This document shows positions 57,810 through 64,000 of a DNA stretch of 64,000 nucleotides, one piece after another. Under the pieces are notes generated by a model, which was not told where the DNA came from, made no database searches, and was given only the letters and a program-made list of their open reading frames with translations. The stretch lies in NCBI RefSeq assembly GCF_019279795.1, contig NC_056725.1:1753627795-1753691794 (forward strand), read 5' to 3'. A program made the position numbers and the translations under genes. This DNA is from Protopterus annectens (lineage: Eukaryota > Chordata > Ceratodontiformes > Protopteridae). Positions within the stretch are counted from its first letter, which is position 1, and each line of letters starts with the position of its first letter.

Positions 57810-59566
57810 TTTTTTATTTATTTTTTTTTCTCTTTTAAAAAGCTTTATGAAATTAATCATCACTTAAGACACGGCAAATATACATTAACGGAAAAGAAAA
57901 TGCATATTAACATTTTTCCCATTTATCTACATTATACACCACACATCTGTCTTCTTTCTTTATATCCATCAGTTCAACATTACATCATTTGCTCAATCCC
58001 TGTCATCCCTTACGCTTCACTCCTCATCTTAAACATTAGACTGCATGTATTGCTCCCACAATTTTCCATTTATTTCTTCTCTTTTCTCTCTTCCAGTACT
58101 CAGCACTTTGAATACTGTTGATTTTGACTTTGATTTCCATTTTCTAGCAATTTTTTTTTGGCAGCCAACAGAATTAAACTTAACAAGGCCTTACTATTTC
58201 TAGGCAATTCAGATCATGTGGCCCAGCTCAAAAGAATCATTTCCTTAGTTACAGTCATTTGCTCACCCAATATTTCTGTATTATCTCTTTCTTCCCCATC
58301 ATACCTCCAACACCTGCTACCTACTTGATGAAAAATTAAATGAAGTCTTCTTAGGGTATTAGACTAGATATGTAAACTCTAACGAGCAAAAATTCTAAAC
58401 CTTCTGGATTTTGTTGCGTACTTAGGAGCCAAACATATATCCTCCCATTTTTCCCTTTTAAAATGATTTTTTAGTCTCTCTTTCCAATCTTTTCTAACAT
58501 CCTCTGATTGATGCTTATAATTATTGTGCAATATTTTATATTTCCTACTAATTATCTTCTTTTTAACAGCAACGTCTGGTCTACATTCAACTAAAAACTC
58601 TATCAGAGCAAGTCTTTCACTTATGATTCCTCCATCCCTTTCTCTTTGCTTATACTATATCATCAGTCCTTGTTAGGGAAGCCAGTCTCTGTTCTGCAGT
58701 CCAATCATCATCTTGGCCTTATCTCACTCTATTACCTTTCCCTCTCTAGTTAGTTGCTACCAAAACCTTGGTTCCTTTGCCAGTTTATTCCAGTAAATTC
58801 CAGACCCCTCTTGCCCATTTTCTGTACACTTACTTGCAGCCATCTCTACTGGCACAATCTCTTTTCTCCATTCTTGTGTTGGCTTAGTTCTTAGACTACT
58901 TTCTTCTAGTTTATGAATATAATATTCTGTATGATTCTCCTTAAGGAACTGCATCCAAAATCCCACTCTCTCTCCTTATTTCTTGATCTCCCCCCACATC
59001 ATTATCCCTTTCCACTTTGAATTACAACCTTCTGCTTGTATTACATGATCTTTAACTGTGCAGCTATCTAAAATATCTTTTCAAATCAGGTAATCCTAAA
59101 CCACCTCGTTCTATTGAAAAGATCAACTTATCACACTCTTGCCCTCTTCCTCTTCTAGATAAATTCCTTCAACTCTTTATTATAGTCCTCAACTTACGCT
59201 CTGGTTGATTCAAGTATACCTGACCTGAATATAAAACTAAAGGGACTAAAAACATCTTCACTGCTTATATGTTACTATCCATATCTATAGACAACAGTCT
59301 CTAACATTTCAGCCTTTACATTTATTGTTTAGTCACTTCCACACATATCCTTAGCTGCCAATACAGAATACTTTTTAATCCATACACCTAAATACTTCAT
59401 CTTATCGTGTCCTCATTAACATGGCTATTTCTGAACTAATTTGTGACTGGGTACATAATTAACAGCAATACCCTTTGTTTTATCTTCATTCATTTTATAT
59501 CCTAAAAAGCCTGAACTGTCAAAATGTTCCGCAAGATTGAGATGTCTTTTTGTGGATATATCAGGT

Positions 59567-60060
59567 TCAAATCAATATAATTTGCAAATAAAACCAACTT
59601 TTCTGATCATCGTGCAAATTATATCCTTGAATTTCTGGGTCCCTTATTTTCTTTGCTAGTGGTTGTAAATATAAAGCAAACAAAGGGGAAAACAGACACC
59701 CCTGCCTGATTCCTCTGTTCAAACACAAATTGTCAGAGAGGAACCTTCCTACTTTAATTTTTGCCTCCAATCCTTCACATATCCCCCTAATTAACATTAA
59801 TACTGTATCAGCAAATGCTTCTATTGCCCTACTCATTAAAATTGCAGCTTATTCTGTCAAATGCTATGTCTGCATCAAAACCCGACAACAACAGTGGTAT
59901 TTTCTTATCTTATGCTTTCCTCTGGATCATCAGAATTTTATTAATGTTGTCAAATGTTTACCTCCCTCCACAAAACCACACTGATCCACAGCTATCAATC
60001 TTGGCAACACCTTTATCATTCTTTCAGCTAGAACATACATAAAACACTTTATAATCATGG
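59567..60060 (-). pseudogene. Tx1/L1 reverse transcriptase, middle part
   Basis: The minus frame from 59836 reads IEAFADTVLMLIRGICEGLE, KVGRFLSDNLCLNRGIRQGC and FSPLFALYLQPLAKKIRDPE. These match the L1/Tx1 block before the catalytic FADD (NRGVRQGCPLSPLLF.LY.EPLA..IR). The reading frame at 59940-60050 gives ERMIKVLPRLIAVDQCGFVE. It is frame-shifted between these. Confidence 0.8.
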
Positions 60061-60388
60061 TTTAAATTTGAAATAGGTTCATAGGTAGGTACTAGGCTAT
60101 TGGCCCTAGGGCCTATATAAGCCTAGCCAAAAGGTACCCTGGTTTCGCCACCCCAAAAAATTATTTTCCTGTGCCACTGTCGCGCAGAGCCACAAAAGTG
60201 ATGCCCGGGGTGGATTTCCTATCTCCCATCCAATCAAGATTTTTTTGGAACAGTGCTAATGAGGAATTTTGTTTGATATAGATAGGTAATTTGTTCCAGA
60301 GTATAGGAAGTCTCTGGGACAGGAATCTATCCCTCTAGCATGTTCTGTTTATTGTGGTAACAAGGTTTAGGTCCTTAGAGCATGTAGC

Positions 60389-60847
60389 TCAGAGCGATTG
60401 GAATTTCTTTAAGTACAGCATGTCCAAAAGCTCTGGGTTTGACATAGCTTTGTGTGTTAGGCAGAGATCGCCTCTGAGTAGGCGATATGCGACGGAATAA
60501 AGCTGCAGTTTTTTGAGATGGTCTGCATAGGGCATCTGTTTGAGGCCAGTAATACCCTTTGTGAGGTATTTCTGCAGCCTTTCCAGTTGTTGTAGATGTC
60601 TTGTGAGGTACTTATCAAAAGGGGCATTGTACTCTATAATGGTTCTAATGAGTGACGAGTAGAGGGGAACAATGACTTCTTTTTTCCTGGATGAGAAACC
60701 TTTTGTGATGAGGTGTGCCACGTAGAAGGATTTCCTGACTACTGTGGTGATGTGATTATCAAAGAAGAGACTACTGTACACCGGTGTCCCAAGGTCTCTT
60801 ATCACACTTTCGGTGTTAAGCAGACTACCGCCTATGTGGTAGTTCAT
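60389..60847 (-). pseudogene. C-terminal domain of CR1 copy B3 ORF2
   Basis: 152 codons open: LGTPVYSSLFFDNHITTVVR, SLIRTIIEYNAPFDKYLTRH, QLERLQKYLTKGITGLKQMP and YRLLRGDLCLTHKAMSNPEL. These are the thumb and C-terminal blocks of CR1-type ORF2. It follows the reverse transcriptase after a frame change. Confidence 0.8.
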
Positions 60848-60946
60848 GAGTACAGAGTTTTTACCAAAAGGGATGACAATGCACTTTTTGGCATTGAGCT
60901 TGAGGCCATGGCTTTGACATCAGGCATCTGTTTCAGCGAGGCCCTT

Positions 60947-61537
60947 TTACAGGATGTCCACATCTTTTGGAGTTTTGATTATGGCTCCTAGTTTGCAGTC
61001 ACCTGCGAACTTCGTTAGCCAAAGACCTTCTGTGTTAGCCTGCACTTCAGAGAAGTAGACACCAAACAGGAGATGACTCAGGACTGAACCCTGTGGTACT
61101 CCACTTGTCAGTGGTCTGAAGCTGGATTTGGAGTCTGCTACTTTTACAGTGGGGGTTCTGACAGTGAGCCAGTTGGCAACCCATCTTGTGGCATAGGGAT
61201 TTATACCTAGTTTACTGAGTTTATCTATAATTCCAGAGTGGGGGATGGTGTTGAAAGCCTTGGCGAAATCTAGATAGGCTGTGTGAACCACCTTACCCTC
61301 ATCTATGGCTTTGGTGACCGCTTCAAAGAAGTCTATCACGTTTAGGAGACATGATCTGCCTTTTACAAACCCGAACTGGGTGGGGTCCTGAGTTTGGAAA
61401 TTACCAATGTCATTGTTTATAAGTTCTATGATGATACGTTCCATAGCCTTGCAGACCAGGCTCATCAGGCTAATGGGGCGGTAGGGTCCGTGGTGGCTTC
61501 CCCTTTGTGGAGTGAGATAACTGTCGCTGTGTGCCAT
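60947..61537 (-). pseudogene. Reverse transcriptase of CR1 copy B3
   Basis: 196 codons open. Blocks in order: ISLMSLVCKAMERIIIELIN, FGFVKGRSCLLNVIDFFEAV, VHTAYLDFAKAFNTIPHSGI (catalytic Asp in LDFAKAF), SGVPQGSVLSHLLFGVYFSE, then KFAGDCKLGAIIK near 61009. There the second catalytic motif is AGD instead of the ADD/TDD of copy B2, so this copy would be dead even without its frameshifts. Confidence 0.88.
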
Positions 61538-62068
61538 TCAGTGGGCACATAGCCTGAGGTGAGGCTATGATTGAACATGGTACTTAGGTGGGGTGCCATT
61601 TCATTCTGTAGTTCATGTAGAACTCAACCTGGGATGTTATCAGGTTCCATGGATGCTGTGTTCTTAGCTTTCGAGAGTGTGTTTTTTACCTGTGCAGCTG
61701 TGATTACAGGAACTTTGCATTCTTCTGGTATAGAGATGGGCCCTTTAGAGGATGAGAGGGGGGTAAAGTTAGCAATGAACCTATCTGCAAGGATGTTAGC
61801 AATTTCAGTTGGTTCTGTATATTTAGTGCCATTGTGCTGCAACTCAGAACAGATCTGAGTGTTGCCATTGAGACTCGACATAGCTATAGAATGCTTTGTA
61901 GCTGTCTTTAGAGTCAGTGGCGATTTTGTTTTCGTAACTAGCTTTGGAGGATTTTATGAGAGATCTCAGCTTCTTACTGAGGCTGACCAGGGAGTTCCTC
62001 CAATCATGGGATTTTACTCTTTTTTTGCAACAGTTTCTTCTGTTGTAGAATTTGTTTATGGCAGGGGA

Positions 62069-62680
62069 TCACCAGACTGGCTTCCTTTTTTTTTTGAAAG
62101 ATAGCATCTTGGTTCTGTTAGGGATTGCATGATCTATGCACTCGTGTAAGTGCTTATAAAGTGCATTTGTGTAGGATTCAGCAGTCGTACCTCTATTGTC
62201 CAACTGCATGGGTGTCGTGAAGTTTGCCACTTCTGTCTTAGGAAGCGTGAAGTTGACTTTGGAGAAATTTTTTACGGTGGTTTCCCTAATGGGGGGTGGG
62301 GGAGGGATGTGGATGTCTAGGGTGATTAGCTTGTGGTTGGATCTGACCAATGAGGAATTGACCTCTGGTGTGGCGCACCGGTTGCCCATGTTGGTAATAA
62401 CCAGGTCTAGGATATTGCTGCCCCTGGTGGGGGTGTGGAAAAGTTGACCCAAGGCATTGGAATTTATGAATTCCAGAAAATGGTGAGCACAAGAGTTCGT
62501 ACATGAGTAGTTTTCCCAGTTAATGGTGGGGTAGTTGAAATCGCCCATTATTAGTGAGCTAGGTTGTACCCTAATATTTTCCAGTGTATCAAGAAATGAG
62601 TAGTGGGAATGTTGGGGCATGGTGGGGGATCTGTAGCAAGCTACAATTTGGATTGAGGTCTTGCCCAGAGTTAGTTGCAC
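62069..62680 (-). pseudogene. Endonuclease domain of CR1 copy B3
   Basis: 203 codons open: TSIQIVACYRSPTMPQHSHY, LIMGDFNYPTINWENYSC, THTP-like FHTPTRGSNILDLVITNM, and LVRSNHKLITLDIHI. These are the AP-endonuclease blocks of CR1-type ORF2. The final SDH is SNH. It ends shortly before the reverse-transcriptase linker, which continues in another frame. Confidence 0.85.
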
Positions 62681-62999
62681 TTGGATAATCTCGGATGCAG
62701 TATGTTGAGCACCTAGCCTGGGATGTGGATATCCTTAATGAATATGGACACGCCTCTGCCTTTAGTGTTTCAGCCCAGGTTAGGTGGTCGATGGGTCTAT
62801 GTGAAGCTGGGTCTGATGGATCTTAACCATCTTTATGTAATACAGCCACCAGAGCTTTCTTCCAAGATGTTGGTGCTTCTCCCTCCTTTTAAAATACTGT
62901 TAAATAAAATCTCCCAGATTGTTATCACTTTCTTCCCTCCTAACATCTAAAGTACCACAGGAATACCACCTGTTCCTGAAGATTAATCATACCTAACCA

Positions 63000-63257
63000 T
63001 GTTTATACAATCTCCTCCTATCTTAATCTTCTGTCACTACTGAAGCCCCTCTTTTCAATTGGTGCCATTACTCCCCCTTTCCTTTGTTACTGATATTCTG
63101 CAGAATATCTGTCCAGAAATCCTTTATTTGTAAAATTCACATGCTCATTTATTTCCAAGTGTGTCTTCTGCAGCATTGCTATTTGCACTCTGTATTTCTT
63201 AATTCAAAACATTTTCCTTTCTGTCTATACCTGTAAGACCAATTATATTCCAAAATA
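63000..63257 (-). pseudogene. Tx1/L1 endonuclease N-terminal part
   Basis: Across minus-strand frames I see NIIGLTGIDR-like start sequence, ANIAMLQKTHLEINEHVNF and KGGVMAPIEKRG, corresponding to the NxNGL, LQETH and RGV blocks of L1-type endonucleases. Frameshifts are present. Confidence 0.6.
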
Positions 63258-63394
63258 ATATGGATAGCATAGCCATTACAATAAAAAGTTATTGTTCGGA
63301 CTATGACAATTTTTTGAATGTGTATTTCCAACTTTTGTCTTACACGCACACACTAATGCTTAGCAGGCTGATATATTATACAGTAGTTTCTTTT

Positions 63395-63408
63395 CAGATG
63401 ACAAGCTT
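63395..63408. repeat. Target-site duplication of the Tx1/L1 element (right)
   Basis: CAGATGACAAGCTT, the partner of 57796-57809. Confidence 0.7.
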
Positions 63409-64000
63409 ACTGACCTTGCAGACAGGAGGTCATGGCAGGAACTGGACAATTGTGAAGCACTCCCTAGGAAACCAAATAGAATACTTTGTCTGCCAAGGGA
63501 TAAGTCCTGCTGATCAAAATCTCCCACTATTGACTCCATCACTGCACCAACAGCTGCCAACCGAGAATTTTTAGAAGACTGTTTCTATTCACCCACAAAG
63601 AGTCTAGAGTAATGAAAAGATAGAGGAAGCAGATGTTTGCTTCAGGAACTTTTGTTTTACTGGTCTTGAACTACACCCAAAATCAGAGGGGGCCCATAGA
63701 ACCTTTTCAATCTGCAAGCAAAAATAACTCTGAAGGCATGCCCAAATGCTTTACTCTGGAGACAGTGAGGATCTCTCTCCTTCTATGCTTCCACGGTACA
63801 GGTCATCACATAGGACAGATACATGACAGAGATAATATCCACATGGTATGACATTCCCTTTTTCCTAGGCCTGCCCCAGAGAATTAGGCCACTACCAGGT
63901 GTTCCACCCAATCAAGCAGAAGTTTTCTAAGTTAGTGGTTCTAAGAGAGGTAAACTCTCCTCTAGAAAAAAACAGAAATCCAGAAGGTCCCACCAGTCCA
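63409..64000 (+). mobile_element. Probable continuation of DIRS fossil 2 gag after the L1 insertion
   Basis: By the target duplication, this sequence was next to 57809 before the L1 arrived. It holds gag-like pieces such as EPFQSASKNNSEGMPKCF (about 63680) and a basic Ser/Arg/Lys-rich run (SRKKQKSRRSHQS, about 63962-64000) that fits DIRS gag. The match is weak, and the window ends here. Confidence 0.4.

Larger units (their letters stand above)
60065..62787 (-). mobile_element. CR1-like LINE copy B3 (minus), inserted in Tx1/L1
   Basis: The family tail TTCATAGGTAGGTACTAGGC (about 60078) is followed up the minus strand by the C-terminal domain (60847-60389), reverse transcriptase (61537-60947), linker, and endonuclease (62680-62069). 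The element stops at about 62787, where L1 coding sequence resumes. The L1 RT blocks on each side (DPSDPASHRPID outside, IIKCFMYVLAERMIK on the other side) would be neighbours without it. It is 5' truncated, lacking ORF1 and the first part of the endonuclease. It has the best preserved frames of the CR1 copies here, so it is probably the youngest. Confidence 0.88.
57810..63394 (-). mobile_element. Tx1/L1-type LINE (minus), decayed, with CR1 inserted
   Basis: The poly(T) at 57810-57833 is the poly(A) tail of a minus-strand element. Upstream in element sense the reverse transcriptase reads LNRGIRQGCLFSPLFALYLQ (about 59680-59740), VDQCGFVEGGKHLTTLIKF (about 59940-60000) and LAERMIKVLPRL near 60020. 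Beyond a CR1 insertion (60065-62787) it continues with SWKKALVAVLHKDG near 62840-62880, and at 63000-63257 with endonuclease-like ANIAMLQKTHL and KGGVMAPIEK. The stretch between endonuclease and reverse transcriptase is too short, so part is deleted. A 14-bp duplication flanks it. L1-type target-primed insertion is implied by tail plus duplication. Confidence 0.8.

Overview
This looks like a gene-poor, repeat-rich stretch of a vertebrate nuclear genome. No bacterial, plasmid or complete viral genes are visible. The repeat mix is CR1-type LINEs with an esterase ORF1, L2-like LINEs, a Tx1/L1-type LINE, DIRS and Penelope elements, a Gypsy element with an unusual pol order, hAT-like MITEs and tRNA-derived SINEs. 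That mix fits a large-genome lobe-finned fish (lungfish or coelacanth type), an amphibian or an early-branching ray-finned fish. The species cannot be settled from sequence reading alone.

Layout. 1-5.5 kb: a CA microsatellite, then a probable last coding exon of a plus-strand host gene (625-697) and a long 3' UTR with a good poly(A) site near 4409. 5.5-6.0 kb: a small palindromic MITE. 6.03-13.45 kb: a Gypsy element (minus strand) bounded by 1.4 kb LTRs and an exact CAGAT target duplication, with its integrase lying upstream of its reverse transcriptase. 14.47 kb: a possible last exon of a convergent minus-strand host gene. 16.07-17.92 kb: a minisatellite of about 43 copies of a 43-bp unit. 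18.5-35.8 kb: an almost continuous pile of LINE copies. It includes a nearly full-length CR1-like element with an esterase-type ORF1 (20.4-25.5 kb, minus) and a long L2-like element with a 2A-like motif and tandem repeats at its 5' side (27.8-32.3 kb, plus). 36.2-37.85 kb: a solo LTR related to the Gypsy LTRs, carrying a Penelope fragment with a hammerhead-like core. 38.4-45.6 kb: more LINE copies, a SINE and a MITE. 45.6-51.3 kb: a Penelope fragment next to a DIRS fossil that is itself interrupted by a LINE and a MITE. 51.3-56.5 kb: degraded sequence with an L1 ORF1 piece and an old LINE 5' piece. 56.5-64 kb: a three-layer nest in which a DIRS fossil is interrupted by a Tx1/L1 element, which is interrupted by a CR1 element.

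How it fits together. The window records successive retrotransposon insertions. The CR1-like LINE and the tRNA-derived SINE share the same 3' tail, which suggests that the LINE machinery mobilised the SINE. The autonomous elements recognised here all carry frame breaks or truncations, so nothing here looks active. The only host coding sequence I can argue for is the two short terminal exons. No previously undescribed gene system is evident. The most unusual items are the Gypsy pol order, the 2A-like LINE, the LINE 5' repeats, the 43 x 43 minisatellite with its higher-order period, and a perfect 36-bp inverted duplication inside a LINE.
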